Shown here: positions 17,809 to 26,811 of the stretch, one piece after another
Numbering within the stretch: the stretch's first letter is position 1
Layout: each line of letters opens with the position of its first letter
Assembly: GCA_019113175.1 (NCBI GenBank)
Contig: DXHY01000065.1
Location: 1 to 61,831 of the forward strand
Source: Candidatus Eisenbergiella stercoravium
GTDB taxonomy: Bacteria > Bacillota > Clostridia > Lachnospirales > Lachnospiraceae
Reading direction: 5' to 3'
Length of the DNA stretch: 61,831 nucleotides
Translations under genes and position numbers: made by a program
The notes under the pieces: generated by a model
Databases searched by the model: none
Told to the model about the DNA's origin: nothing
Seen by the model: the letters and a program-made list of their open reading frames with translations, nothing else

Positions 17809-19527
17809 ATGAAAAGATACTGGCCTCATATTGTAAGATCTACGGAAAAAACTGTGGAGGACTATCTGGCAAAGCAGGTGAGAGACGCCTCCCGTCCTGA
17901 CGACGGAAGGATGCCGAGCGAAATTGTGGAGGGAAAGCTTACCATTTACCTGCTGACGGATGCGGTATGTCTGTATTTCTGTAAGGAAAGCAAATATTAT
18001 AAGGATGAAAAGCTCTTTGAAGCCATTAAAAGAGGGCTGAGCTTCATCGAAAGATGGCAGAGGGACGACGGAAGTCTGGACTATCCCAGCTGTAATTTTT
18101 ACTCTGCACCTGATACCTCCTTCTGCTTCCGCAGGCTGTATGGTGCATGGAATATTCTGGGAAAGCATGCGGAGACAGAAGAAGAAAAGGAGCTGGAAAA
18201 CAGATATCTGGTTCTGATGCTCCGCTGTGTCCCGATTCTGTTATACGGCGGTTTCCATACCCCGAACCACCGCTGGGCGGTGATGTCTGTGCTTTTCACC
18301 CTTGCGAATGTGGTGGAAAAGCATGGAGACCTTGCTCTGGAGGTTCCCCGTTATCCGAAGGAGTATTTTGCGGAGGATCAGATCCCGAAGACGGCACAGG
18401 AGCTGGTTGAAAAGCTGAAAGCGCGCGCCAATCAGTATCTTGCAGAGGGAATTGACGGGGACGAGGACGGAGAATATGCGGAGCGCTCCACCGGAAACTA
18501 TAACGGCGTGGTGGACAAATCCCTGATTTCCGCCTATGAAGCCACCGGCAATGAGGAATTCCTGGGCTATGTGGAAAGAAATCTGAACATGATGCTCTAC
18601 TACATTGACGGAGACGACACTATTTTCACCCAGAATTCCACCAGGCAGGATCATGGAACGAAGCTGTATCCGGATAAATATTTTTATCTCTATACCTATA
18701 TGGCTGCAAAGACGGGAAATCCTCTGTTTGACGCAGCGGCCCACAAGAGCATTAAGGATAACATGGACCGGGCGGAGCCGGCTCCCGACTGCATGTACAT
18801 TTTCATGATGTATGACTGGCTGCTGGACTACGAGTTCAAGGGCTATGGCTATCTTGACGAATACCGCAAATTCTTCCGCGGCTCCCAGGTGCTCCGTGTG
18901 AAGAAGGAAAATTACGTTTACAGCGTGCTGAACAATAAGGCTGCCTTCCTGTTCCTGAAATTCGGCACCCTCCCCATCGGCCTGCGCATCGGAGAATCCT
19001 ACTGTGATATCCGGAATTTTATTCCGAAATCCATCGAGGTGAAGGATAACGGCTGCGTGCTGAAGGCAGAAGCCGGCGGCTGGTATTATCAGCCCTTCAG
19101 GGAAGATCAGGGCACCAGTGACTGGTGGGCTATGGATCACACCAAACGGGATAAGGTCTATACCAGCACGGTTGCCATTACCGTAACCATTTCGGAGCTG
19201 GAAAACGGGCTGGAGTTCAATGTGAAGGCAGAGGGCATGAGCGGCCTTCCGCTCCGTGTGGAACTGGATATCCCTGCGGATGTCATCCTGGAGAACGAGA
19301 CCATGTGTCTGACCGCCGGAAAGGGCGAGAGCATGATTTTAAGAAGCGGCGAGCTTAACCTGCATGACGGCGCAAAGAAAATCGTGATCGGGCCCGGATA
19401 CGGCACTCATGCCTTTAAGGGACATTATTCCGGAGAGGAACGCAACGAGGCGGGCTACAGCATTTTCCTGAATGATTATACACCTTATGACCGCACCTTC
19501 CGCATTGTGGATGGAACCCGGAAATAA
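17809..19527 (+). CDS. Uncharacterised carbohydrate-active enzyme-like protein, (alpha/alpha) barrel
   Basis: A 572-residue cytoplasmic protein. The first ~380 residues look like an alpha-helical toroid, with repeated helix pairs and motifs such as NHRWAVMSVLFTLANVV, EDGEYAERSTGNYNGVVDKS and STRQDHGTKLYPDKYFY. The last ~180 residues are beta-rich. This layout resembles GH154-like or heparinase II/III-like proteins annotated only as hypothetical, and a beta-glucuronidase or lyase role is plausible, but I cannot assign a family with confidence. The 5' extension of the open frame to 17644 covers a terminator hairpin; the ATG at 17809 has a good ribosome site. It is followed 16 bases later by another unknown gene, and both sit behind the importer, suggesting they process its cargo. 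Confidence 0.7.
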   Translation: MKRYWPHIVRSTEKTVEDYLAKQVRDASRPDDGRMPSEIVEGKLTIYLLTDAVCLYFCKESKYYKDEKLFEAIKRGLSFIERWQRDDGSLDYPSCNFYSAPDTSFCFRRLYGAWNILGKHAETEEEKELENRYLVLMLRCVPILLYGGFHTPNHRWAVMSVLFTLANVVEKHGDLALEVPRYPKEYFAEDQIPKTAQELVEKLKARANQYLAEGIDGDEDGEYAERSTGNYNGVVDKSLISAYEATGNEEFLGYVERNLNMMLYYIDGDDTIFTQNSTRQDHGTKLYPDKYFYLYTYMAAKTGNPLFDAAAHKSIKDNMDRAEPAPDCMYIFMMYDWLLDYEFKGYGYLDEYRKFFRGSQVLRVKKENYVYSVLNNKAAFLFLKFGTLPIGLRIGESYCDIRNFIPKSIEVKDNGCVLKAEAGGWYYQPFREDQGTSDWWAMDHTKRDKVYTSTVAITVTISELENGLEFNVKAEGMSGLPLRVELDIPADVILENETMCLTAGKGESMILRSGELNLHDGAKKIVIGPGYGTHAFKGHYSGEERNEAGYSIFLNDYTPYDRTFRIVDGTRK

Positions 19528-19543
19528 AAAGGAGCATTCGGTA

Positions 19544-20254
19544 ATGAAAACAGAATGGGAACTTGCGAAACAATACCTTCCGGTCTTCATGATGGATGAA
19601 AGAGAGCCTTTCGACATGAAGGCGGTGGGCTATACGATTTTCACAGAAAATCTCCGCAGTGATTCCTTTCCGAAGCGTGTGATTGGCGCAGACTGGGAAA
19701 GGACAGACTGTGTGATCGAATATGAGCTCTGGTTTGATTATGACATCCAGCATCTCTATGAACTGGAGCATGTCTGGATCTACGTGGGAAAGGACGGAAG
19801 CGTGCAGAAGGTGGAAGGCAGCTTCCATGGAAAATATCTGAATGAGGTGAACCTGGATACGGGAAAGCCGCCTCTGGATGAAAACGGCCGTGTCCGCGTC
19901 TGGCTGCAGCCCGGAAAACACGCCGTCCTTTCCGATCCACGCCTGGTCCGCCTGGTTCCTGAGTGGATGGAAAGCTGCGGGGAGCTTGCCGGTGCGGACG
20001 GCGTGCCGCTCCCGGAGATGTTTCAGAAAGCGATGCCGGTTCCGGATCAGCAGACCCGGGAGCTGGTACACCGCTATATCCGCAGAACCTTTTCCTTTGA
20101 ACCCTCCCTGAAGTTTCAGCCCTTCTTCCCTGAGAAGGAGCTTCCGGCGGAAGAACTGCTCATTCCCTGGCAACAGCTTAAATCCAGCGTACCGGGGCGT
20201 CTCAAAAAGGAGCTTGAAAAAATCCGGGAAGCAGAAAAAAATGGACTGATCTGA
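19544..20254 (+). CDS. Conserved hypothetical protein, probable sugar-pathway partner
   Basis: A 236-residue soluble protein that I do not recognise. It has an aromatic, acidic beta-rich stretch (YELWFDYDIQHLYELEHVWIYVG) near residues 60-90 and an amphipathic, lysine-rich C-terminus; no signal peptide or membrane segment. AAGGAG lies directly after the stop of the preceding enzyme gene, so the two are co-translated. Its place as last gene before a terminator, behind the importer and the putative barrel enzyme, points to a role in the same carbohydrate route (inference). Confidence 0.7.
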   Translation: MKTEWELAKQYLPVFMMDEREPFDMKAVGYTIFTENLRSDSFPKRVIGADWERTDCVIEYELWFDYDIQHLYELEHVWIYVGKDGSVQKVEGSFHGKYLNEVNLDTGKPPLDENGRVRVWLQPGKHAVLSDPRLVRLVPEWMESCGELAGADGVPLPEMFQKAMPVPDQQTRELVHRYIRRTFSFEPSLKFQPFFPEKELPAEELLIPWQQLKSSVPGRLKKELEKIREAEKNGLI

Positions 20255-20299
20255 CCGGACAGAGATGAAAAGTGCAAAAGCATTAAAACGTTAAAGAAA

Positions 20300-20345
20300 A
20301 CAGCGCCCGTCCTGGCAATTACAGCCGGAACGGAGCGCTGTCTTT
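20300..20345 (+). terminator. Terminator after the 17809-20254 pair
   Basis: Outer stem ACAGCGC/GCGCTGT with an inner partly paired stem and a following CTTTC. The tract 20255-20640 otherwise holds no gene, only this hairpin and the promoter at 20418-20446. Confidence 0.7.
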
Positions 20346-20417
20346 CATTCTGCCCGAAGGTCCGTCAGCTGCAGTTCAGGCTGGAACGGTTAGAGACGGA
20401 AGCCGGAAAAATTCGGT

Positions 20418-20446
20418 TTGACATTTCATATTTGCAGCCATATAAT
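20418..20446 (+). promoter_or_regulatory. Consensus sigma-A promoter before the Rpn fragment
   Basis: A perfect TTGACA (20418-20423), 17-bp spacer and perfect TATAAT (20441-20446). The first spacer bases match those of the promoter at 55838 in front of the intact Rpn gene, so it is probably the ancestral promoter of the truncated copy. Confidence 0.75.
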
Positions 20447-20625
20447 CAGATTACAGTTACACAAAGACACTTCAAATCAGTCTTTGTCAGTTCTTTACGA
20501 TTCGTGCGTTCGCACATTCTTTTTGGCAGTTTCTGCCGGACACTCATTATCACAGCGAATACTGGCAGGAACGGCCGGAAAAAGCATAAGCATTCTGTTT
20601 TTGACCTCTTTCTGCCGAAAAAAAA

Positions 20626-20640
20626 TGCCGCCATACGGCA
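20626..20640. repeat. Leader-type hairpin at the edge of the Rpn fragment
   Basis: TGCCG/CGGCA with a CCATA loop, followed by GGAAGAGGAG. It sits where the missing 5' part of the Rpn gene should be, and the frame stays open through it. Confidence 0.5.
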
Positions 20641-21072
20641 GCGGAAGAGGAGAAAAGCTATGATAAGCTTTCGGTGATCCTCGTCTGCCTCAACACAAAG
20701 AAAGGACCGGGGGAAGAAGGAAGCCTGCACCATTTTCTGAACGTGCTGCTGTCGCCGGTGCTGAAGCCTGAAGAAAAGGCAGAAATATTTTCCCGGGTTT
20801 ATGGAATCAAAATGGAAAAGGAAATCAGAAAGGAGCTGGAAGGTATGTGCAATCTGAGCGGAGCGATTGAGGAGAAAGCCCTGAGGAGAGGAAGAAAAGA
20901 GGGCAGGAGAGAGGGCAGGAGAGAGGGAAAAATGGAAGGCAGAGCAGAAAGCCTTGTCAAAAGCGTGGAATCCGCAATGAAAAGCTTTCATGTGGATCTG
21001 AGGACAGCCTGTGAGGGGCTGGGGTTCTCGCTGAAGGAATATTACAGGGCGGCAGAGCTGCTGAAAAAATAA
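20641..21072 (+). pseudogene. 3' fragment of an Rpn/PD-(D/E)XK family nuclease gene
   Basis: The frame reads SYDKLSVILVCLNTKK and then PEEKAEIFSRVYGIKMEKEI, ELEGMCNLSGAIEEKALRRG and a run of RKEGRREG repeats. This matches the C-terminal part of Rpn-family recombination-promoting nucleases of clostridia, ending in the typical charged coiled tail. The nuclease core is missing, there is no good start (a GTG at 20674 is in frame), and no ribosome site fits. I treat it as a decayed copy. It belongs to a different subfamily from the copies at 28386, 48091 and 56009. Confidence 0.65.
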
Positions 21073-21188
21073 AAATGCCGGAGAGATTTGTGCAGAATCT
21101 GCATGATAAAGGAAAAGAAAAGACATGCGGGAATCCGTTTTTTGAGGTATACTGTTAATACCATATGGCAGAAGAGGAGGAAAAACCA

Positions 21189-21830
21189 ATGAAAATCGCA
21201 TTAATCAATGAAAACAGCCAGGCTGCGAAGAACGAGCTTGTGGAGAGCGTCCTGAAGAAGGTTGTGGAGCCCATGGGACATGAGGTTGTCAACTATGGCA
21301 TGTACAGCGCGGATGATGAAAACCAGCTCACCTATGTGCAGAACGGAATCCTGGCGGCTATTCTGCTGAATTCCGGAGCGGCTGATTATGTGGTAACGGG
21401 CTGCGGCACCGGAGAGGGTGCGATGCTTGCCTGCAATTCTTTCCCCGGCGTGCTGTGCGGACATATCGAGGATCCTTCTGACGCTTATATGTTTGCTCAG
21501 ATCAATGACGGCAATGCCATCGCTCTGCCTTTTGCAAAAGGCTTTGGCTGGGGCGCTGAGCTGAACCTTCAGTATATATTTGAGAAGCTGTTTGAGGGCG
21601 AGAGCGGACAGGGCTATCCCAAGGAGAGAGTGATTCCTGAGCAGCGCAACAAGAAGATTCTGGATGAAGTGAAGAAGATCACCCATAATGATCTGGTTAC
21701 GATTCTGAAGAGCCTGGACAAAGATCTGGTAAAAGGTGCAATCAGCGGAAAGCATTTCCAGGAATATTTCTTCGCAAGCTGCAAGGATGAAAAAATCGCG
21801 GCCTGCGTGAAGGAACTGCTTGAGGCATAA
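21189..21830 (+). CDS. RpiB/LacA/LacB-family sugar-phosphate isomerase
   Basis: A 213-residue aldose-ketose isomerase. Family features are MKIALINENSQAAKN at the start, YVVTGCGTGEGAMLACNSFPGVLCG with the active-site Cys/Thr-Gly loop, and a C-terminal extension beyond classical RpiB (about 150 residues). Next to hexuronate genes, a DhuI-type 5-keto-4-deoxyuronate isomerase is an attractive alternative to ribose-5-phosphate isomerase (inference). The ATG at 21189 is preceded by GAGGAGG; upstream is a TATACT -10-like box. It converges on uxaB. Confidence 0.82.
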   Translation: MKIALINENSQAAKNELVESVLKKVVEPMGHEVVNYGMYSADDENQLTYVQNGILAAILLNSGAADYVVTGCGTGEGAMLACNSFPGVLCGHIEDPSDAYMFAQINDGNAIALPFAKGFGWGAELNLQYIFEKLFEGESGQGYPKERVIPEQRNKKILDEVKKITHNDLVTILKSLDKDLVKGAISGKHFQEYFFASCKDEKIAACVKELLEA

Positions 21831-21873
21831 GCGTCACAGAAAACGGATAAATTTCAGAAAAAGCAGAAATGAC

Positions 21874-21912
21874 AGCGGCAGGAAACGGAAAAGAGTTTCG
21901 TTTCCTGCCGCT
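21874..21912. terminator. Hairpin between the convergent RpiB-like and uxaB genes
   Basis: A 14-bp perfect stem (AGCGGCAGGAAACG and its complement) with an 11-nt loop. There is no long T-run, but the position between convergent genes fits a bidirectional terminator. Confidence 0.7.
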
Positions 21913-21999
21913 ATTATTGTGCAGACATCCGATGGGCAACGGGCAGTGAGCAGCTATGCTGTGTGCTGCCCGGTACAGATCGGATGAAGCGGAAAAGTC

Positions 22000-23505
22000 T
22001 TACGCCAGGGTCTGCTTCATCATTTCATAAGCGCCTTTTTCCTGAATCAGTTTCAGATCCTCACAGACGGCAGCTTCCAGACCGGGGATGGTGGTCAGAT
22101 CCATACCCCAGTAGTCGGTCCGGGAGAGGACGGCATGGGTCAGTGTCTCAGCGCTGTCATCTTTGTGGGCAAAGAAGAATTCCAGAACTTCTTTTGTATC
22201 ACTGATGGTGTACTCATTTCCCTTCGGACGGGTTCCGATGAGGCCTGCATCCGTAAGCTTCGTTCCGTGATAGAAAGCGATGTAGAAGGCCAGGGAAGCC
22301 GTCAGGCAGACGGGCAGGGTCCCGGTTTTTTCCACGTAGCCCTTCAGGGAAGGAAGCACTCTTGCTTTCCACTTGGAGGTGGAGTTTAAGGAGATGGAAA
22401 GGAGAGCATGGTCGATGAAGGGATTACGGAACCGTTCTGTTACGGAAGCTGCAAAATCCTTCAGCTCTGCTTCCGGCAGGGTAAGGGTGGGGATGATTTC
22501 ATCATAAATGGCCTTGTTCATAAAGCCGCGGATCACATCGTCTGCCATGCAGTCACGCACGATATCCTGTCCGGCAAGATAGGCACCGAGCACCATGGAG
22601 GTGTGTGCTCCGTTCAGAATACGCACCTTACGCTGTTTGTAAGGCTTGTGGTCGTTCGTAACAAGAATGGGAAGACCGGCCTTTTCAAAGGGCAGCTCGT
22701 TTTTGATGGACTGCGGTCCCTCGATGACCCAGAAGCCGAAGACTTCACCGGTGTCCATCACGTTATCGATGTAGCCGTTTTCTTTGTTAAGAGCGTCTGC
22801 TTCCGCTCTGGGGAAACCTGTTACGATACGGTCTACCAGAGTGGAGCAGAAAATATTTTCCTTCTCAATCCAGGAGATAAAATCTGCCCCGAGATTCCAC
22901 TGCTCAGCGTACTTTTTCACACATTTTTCCAGCTCTTTTCCATTGTCATCGATCAGCTCGCAGGCCAAAATGATGAATCCCTTTCCCGTCTCGTTTCCAA
23001 AGGTCTGGAAACGTTTATAGAGAAACTGAGTGAGCTTGCCCGGGTAGCTGGCTGCCGGACGATCGGTGAACTGGCAGGAGGCGTCATAAGTGATGCCGGC
23101 CTCCGTGGTGTTGCAGGAGATGAAGCGGAGCTCAGGATTTTCCGCGCATTTTAAAACCTCGTCAAAATCGGTGTAGGAATTCAGACAGCGGCTCACGCAG
23201 GAGATGATCCGCTTCCGGTTCACCTTCTGACCATTTTCGCTTCCGCGCAGGTACAGGGTGTAGAGACCCTCCTGCTCATTGATGGCATTCTTCAGGTCGA
23301 AAGCGCCGGGGATGGGAGCGATGGGCTGAACCAGGACAACTTTGCCGTTAAAGCCGGCTTCCTCATTCATCCGGTCGATAAAATAATCCACGAAGGCGCG
23401 CATGAAATTACCTTCGCCAAACTGAATGACACGCTCCGGCGCATTTTTTAGCAGGTAGCCGTCATAGCCGTTTTCCTGCAGGGTCTGATAACATAATTTT
23501 TTCAT
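22000..23505 (-). CDS. uxaB: Tagaturonate reductase (altronate oxidoreductase)
   Basis: A 501-residue mannitol-dehydrogenase-family enzyme that reduces D-tagaturonate to D-altronate in galacturonate breakdown. It has the RVIQFGEGNFMRAFVDYFIDRMN start typical of UxaB, and the VRILNGAHTSMVLGAYLAGQ block with the conserved Lys/Asn/His catalytic region. Length is normal. GGAGG at 23514-23518 places the ATG at 23505, five codons after the first possible start. It lies downstream of uxaA on the same strand, and both diverge from uxaC. Confidence 0.93.
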   Translation of the reverse strand: MKKLCYQTLQENGYDGYLLKNAPERVIQFGEGNFMRAFVDYFIDRMNEEAGFNGKVVLVQPIAPIPGAFDLKNAINEQEGLYTLYLRGSENGQKVNRKRIISCVSRCLNSYTDFDEVLKCAENPELRFISCNTTEAGITYDASCQFTDRPAASYPGKLTQFLYKRFQTFGNETGKGFIILACELIDDNGKELEKCVKKYAEQWNLGADFISWIEKENIFCSTLVDRIVTGFPRAEADALNKENGYIDNVMDTGEVFGFWVIEGPQSIKNELPFEKAGLPILVTNDHKPYKQRKVRILNGAHTSMVLGAYLAGQDIVRDCMADDVIRGFMNKAIYDEIIPTLTLPEAELKDFAASVTERFRNPFIDHALLSISLNSTSKWKARVLPSLKGYVEKTGTLPVCLTASLAFYIAFYHGTKLTDAGLIGTRPKGNEYTISDTKEVLEFFFAHKDDSAETLTHAVLSRTDYWGMDLTTIPGLEAAVCEDLKLIQEKGAYEMMKQTLA

Positions 23506-23574
23506 TTTCTTTTCCTCCAATTTGCCATTATTTTAAATAAAGATTTTCTCTAATCAGCCAGGGCCGCTTTTCCG

Positions 23575-25086
23575 TTACAGGGTCACGCCCTGTTTGAAGA
23601 TCGCCATATCATGGAAGCCTGCCGCCTCCGATTTTACCTGCTCCCCGTTCGCAACGCGGAGTACGTAGTCGAACAGCTGCTGCGAAAGCTCGGAGAGGGA
23701 TGTACCCTCCAGCAGTGTGCCACAGTTGAAGTCGATCCAGTTTTTCTTTTTCTCATAAAGAGGCGTGTTACTGGAAATTTTCACTGTGGGGACCGGGGAG
23801 GCAAAGGGTGTTCCCCGTCCGGTGGTGAACAGGACGATCTGTGCGCCCGATGCAGCCAGGGCGGTAGAGGCCACCAGATCGTTGCCGGGAGCGGACAGCA
23901 GGTTCAGACCGTGGCTTTTCACAGGCTCTCCATAGGAAAGCACGCCTTTCACCGGAGCGGAGCCGGATTTCTGGGTGCAGCCGAGGGACTTGTCCTCCAG
24001 AGTGGAGATGCCGCCCTTCTTATTGCCGGGCGACGGATTCTCATAGATGCTCTGGCCGTGAGAGGTAAAATAATTTTTGAAATCGTTGATCAGCTTCACA
24101 GTCTGATCGAACAGCTCCTCGTTTTCACAGCGGTTCATGAGAAGGGTTTCCGCGCCGAACATTTCAGGAACTTCGGTCAGGATGGTGGTGCCGCCCTTAC
24201 TGATGAGAAGATCGGAAAAACCGCCCACTGTGGGATTCGCCGTGATGCCGGAAAGACCGTCGGAGCCGCCGCATTTCATACCGATGACCAGCTCGCTGCA
24301 GGAGATGGGCTCCCGCTTCGCTTTCCCGGCATATTCTGCCAGAGAATGGAGGATGGACACACCTTCTTCGATCTCATCTTCGCATTCCTGTGCCACCAGA
24401 AAACGGATTCGTTCGGGATCGTAGTCGCCGATATATTTTTTCAGCTCGCCGATATTGCTGTTCTCACAGCCGAGTCCCAGCACCAGCACGCCTCCCGCAT
24501 TGGGGTGATGGATCAGGTCGGCGAGGATCTGCCGCGTATTGTCCTGATCCTCCCCCATCTGGGAGCAGCCATAAGGGTGGGAGAAGGAGACAACGGCGTC
24601 GATGCTGCCCGTGACCAGATCCTGAGCCCGTTTCGCAATTGCTGCGGCAACATCGTTCACGCAGCCCACCGTGGGGATGATCCACAGCTCGTTGCGCACG
24701 CCAGCCTTTCCGTCTGAACGGCGATAGCCCTGGAAAAAAGCTTCTCCGGTGGCAGCCACCGACGGATGGGTGGGATGATAGGTATAGGAAAGTACCCCGT
24801 CCAGCGCAGTTTTCAGATTATGGGTATGTACGTGCGCGCCCTGCGGGATATCCGCGCAGGCAGTTCCGATGGGTTCTCCGTATTTGATGACGGGGGAACC
24901 GGCCGGGATATCCGCAAGGGCGAACTTATGCCCGGCGGGGATATCCTCCTTCAGAAGAAAACCGGGTTCCCCGTCGGTTTCGCTTGCCTGACCGGGATTG
25001 CTTTCGGAAATCCATGTCCCGGCTGACAGCGGCTGAAGCGCTACGGCAACGCTGTCCTTCGGATGGATTCGGATGCAGGTCTGCAT
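23575..25086 (-). CDS. uxaA: Altronate dehydratase
   Basis: A 503-residue enzyme that dehydrates D-altronate to 2-keto-3-deoxygluconate. It has the N-terminal SAF-like small domain (residues 1-100, ending PAGSPVIKYGEPIGTA) and the large domain with SHPYGCSQMGEDQDNTR, LVLGLGCEN and GMKCGGSDGLSGITANP, carrying the Fe/Mn-binding cysteines and acidic residues of UxaA. It is first gene of the uxaA-uxaB unit, with a -35/-10 pair at 25153-25181 and an operator palindrome at 25135-25150 that would cover the transcription start. A CTGCCGC/GCGGCAG hairpin lies in its leader. Confidence 0.94.
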   Translation of the reverse strand: MQTCIRIHPKDSVAVALQPLSAGTWISESNPGQASETDGEPGFLLKEDIPAGHKFALADIPAGSPVIKYGEPIGTACADIPQGAHVHTHNLKTALDGVLSYTYHPTHPSVAATGEAFFQGYRRSDGKAGVRNELWIIPTVGCVNDVAAAIAKRAQDLVTGSIDAVVSFSHPYGCSQMGEDQDNTRQILADLIHHPNAGGVLVLGLGCENSNIGELKKYIGDYDPERIRFLVAQECEDEIEEGVSILHSLAEYAGKAKREPISCSELVIGMKCGGSDGLSGITANPTVGGFSDLLISKGGTTILTEVPEMFGAETLLMNRCENEELFDQTVKLINDFKNYFTSHGQSIYENPSPGNKKGGISTLEDKSLGCTQKSGSAPVKGVLSYGEPVKSHGLNLLSAPGNDLVASTALAASGAQIVLFTTGRGTPFASPVPTVKISSNTPLYEKKKNWIDFNCGTLLEGTSLSELSQQLFDYVLRVANGEQVKSEAAGFHDMAIFKQGVTL

Positions 25087-25104
25087 GACTTTCTACCTCT
25101 CTTT

Positions 25105-25122
25105 CTGCCGCGACAGCGGCAG
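25105..25122. repeat. uxaA leader hairpin
   Basis: A perfect 7-bp inverted repeat (CTGCCGC/GCGGCAG) with a GACA loop. On the minus strand it stands just before the AGAGG ribosome site of uxaA. Confidence 0.65.
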
Positions 25123-25134
25123 TTCTTTTAATAA

Positions 25135-25150
25135 ATGTAAGCTCTTACAT
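25135..25150. promoter_or_regulatory. LacI-type operator at the uxaA promoter
   Basis: Perfect palindrome ATGTAAG-CT-CTTACAT. It lies three bases downstream of the uxaA -10 box, where bound repressor would block initiation. It matches the sites at 25231 and 51564. Confidence 0.8.
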
Positions 25151-25152
25151 CA

Positions 25153-25181
25153 AAGGTACACCCGTTTGACCATGAAGTCAA
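25153..25181 (-). promoter_or_regulatory. uxaA-uxaB promoter
   Basis: On the minus strand, TTGACT (25181-25176), 17-bp spacer and a weak -10 TACCTT (25158-25153). Confidence 0.55.
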
Positions 25182-25189
25182 GTCCTTCA

Positions 25190-25218
25190 TTGACTTTTTT
25201 AACTATATGGAATATAAT
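25190..25218 (+). promoter_or_regulatory. uxaC promoter
   Basis: TTGACT (25190-25195), 17-bp spacer and perfect TATAAT (25213-25218). The operator begins 13 bases after the -10 box. Confidence 0.85.
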
Positions 25219-25230
25219 GTGGGAAAAGCT

Positions 25231-25246
25231 TTGTAAGCGTTTACAT
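25231..25246. promoter_or_regulatory. LacI-type operator at the uxaC promoter
   Basis: TTGTAAG-CG-TTTACAT, one mismatch from a perfect palindrome, placed at about +6 to +21 of the predicted uxaC transcript. The CG centre also resembles a general LacI/CcpA site, so carbon catabolite control is possible as well. Confidence 0.75.
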
Positions 25247-25262
25247 CATAAATTAATTTTAC

Positions 25263-25277
25263 GCCGCCCAAAGCGGC
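25263..25277. repeat. uxaC leader hairpin
   Basis: GCCGC/GCGGC with a five-base loop, followed by AGAAAGCAGGGG and the uxaC ATG. Same leader hairpin group as on the uxaA side. Confidence 0.6.
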
Positions 25278-25293
25278 AGAAAGCAGGGGAATT

Positions 25294-26709
25294 ATGAAAG
25301 CGTTTATGGACAGAGATTTTTTACTGAGTACGGAGACGGCGAAGAAGCTTTTCCATACATATGCGGAAAATATGCCGATTCTGGACTATCACTGTCACAT
25401 CAATCCGCAGGAGATCGCGGAGGACAGAAAGTTTGACAACATCACACAGGTATGGCTGGGAGGGGACCATTATAAATGGCGTGCCATGCGTTCCAACGGT
25501 GTGGAGGAGTACTATATCACCGGAAACGCGCCTGACAGGGAGAAGTTTCAGAAGTGGGCGGAAACGCTGGAGCTTGCTATCGGCAATCCGCTCTTTCACT
25601 GGAGCCATCTGGAGCTGCAGCGCTTTTTCGGCTATACCGGTGTGCTGAACGGTGAGACTGCGGAGGAAGTCTGGAATCTCTGCAATGAGAAGCTTCATGA
25701 GGACAGCATGAGTGTCCGCAATCTGATCCGTCAGTCCGGCGTGACGCTGGTGTGCACCACGGATGACCCGGCCGATGATCTGAGATGGCATAAGCAGATC
25801 GCGGAGGATAAGAGCTTTGAGGTACAGGTGCTTCCTGCATGGAGACCGGACAAGGCCATGAACCTGGAAAAGCCGGATTACGCAGACTATCTGAAAAAGC
25901 TGGGCGAAGCGGCCGGGATGGAAATCAGAAGCTTTGCCGATCTGAAGGAAGCGCTGCAGAAGAGGATGGCATTCTTCGCGGAAATGGGCTGCCGTGCCAG
26001 TGACCATGCGCTGGAATATGTGATGTGCGTTCCTGAAACGGATGAAAATCTGGAGAAGATTTTTGCAAAACGCCTTTGCGGAGAGAGGATCAGCAGGGAA
26101 GAGGAGATGAAGTTCAAGACCGCCTTCATGCTGTTCGCAGCCGGCGAATATGCCCGTCTTGGCTGGACGATGCAGCTTCATTACGGCTGCAAGCGTGATA
26201 ATAATACGGCGATGTATAATCTCCTTGGGCCGGACACCGGTTTTGACTGCATCAACAACTACGCGCCTTCCGCACAGCTTGCGGATTTCCTGGATCTTCT
26301 GAACAGAGAAGGAAGCCTGCCGAAGACGATCATTTACAGCCTGAATCCCAATGACGATGAGGCGATCGGAAGCATCATCGGCTGCTTCCAGAATTCCGAT
26401 GCGGTGGGTAAGATTCAGCAGGGCTCCGCATGGTGGTTCAATGATAACAAGACGGGAATGATGAAGCAGATGACTTCCCTGGCGAACCTCGGACTGCTTG
26501 GAAATTTCGTCGGCATGCTGACGGATTCCAGAAGCTTCCTTTCCTATCCCAGACATGAATATTTCCGCAGAATCCTCTGCGAGCTGGTCGGCGGCTGGGT
26601 GGAGAACGGCGAGTTCCCGGACGATGAGAGAATGCTTTCCCGTATTATCAGGGGAATTTCCTATAATAATGCGGTGCGCTACTTTGGATTTAATCTGGAA
26701 GAAAAGTAA
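25294..26709 (+). CDS. uxaC: Glucuronate/galacturonate (uronate) isomerase
   Basis: A 471-residue amidohydrolase-fold isomerase that interconverts D-glucuronate/D-fructuronate and D-galacturonate/D-tagaturonate, the entry step to UxaB. The conserved metal-site motif PILDYHCHINPQEIAEDR is near the N-terminus. CTTDDPADDLRWH, MQLHYGCKRDNN and GMLTDSRSFLSYPRHEYFRR are UxaC signatures. Length is normal. It is transcribed away from uxaA-uxaB from its own strong promoter and is followed by a bidirectional terminator. Confidence 0.95.
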   Translation: MKAFMDRDFLLSTETAKKLFHTYAENMPILDYHCHINPQEIAEDRKFDNITQVWLGGDHYKWRAMRSNGVEEYYITGNAPDREKFQKWAETLELAIGNPLFHWSHLELQRFFGYTGVLNGETAEEVWNLCNEKLHEDSMSVRNLIRQSGVTLVCTTDDPADDLRWHKQIAEDKSFEVQVLPAWRPDKAMNLEKPDYADYLKKLGEAAGMEIRSFADLKEALQKRMAFFAEMGCRASDHALEYVMCVPETDENLEKIFAKRLCGERISREEEMKFKTAFMLFAAGEYARLGWTMQLHYGCKRDNNTAMYNLLGPDTGFDCINNYAPSAQLADFLDLLNREGSLPKTIIYSLNPNDDEAIGSIIGCFQNSDAVGKIQQGSAWWFNDNKTGMMKQMTSLANLGLLGNFVGMLTDSRSFLSYPRHEYFRRILCELVGGWVENGEFPDDERMLSRIIRGISYNNAVRYFGFNLEEK

Positions 26710-26731
26710 GCCGGAGAGCGGCATGAAAATC

Positions 26732-26781
26732 AAAACAGCCGGGAGGCGGATGAGGAAAATCACCCGCTTCCCGGCTGTTTT
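26732..26781. terminator. Bidirectional terminator between uxaC and the LacI gene
   Basis: A stem of about 18 bp (outer AAAACAGCCGGGA/TCCCGGCTGTTTT plus inner GCGG/CCGC). A and T runs on each side make it a good intrinsic terminator for both convergent genes. Confidence 0.9.
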
Positions 26782-26811
26782 AATCTGGGGGCGCCTGACG
26801 GCGCACGTTTC

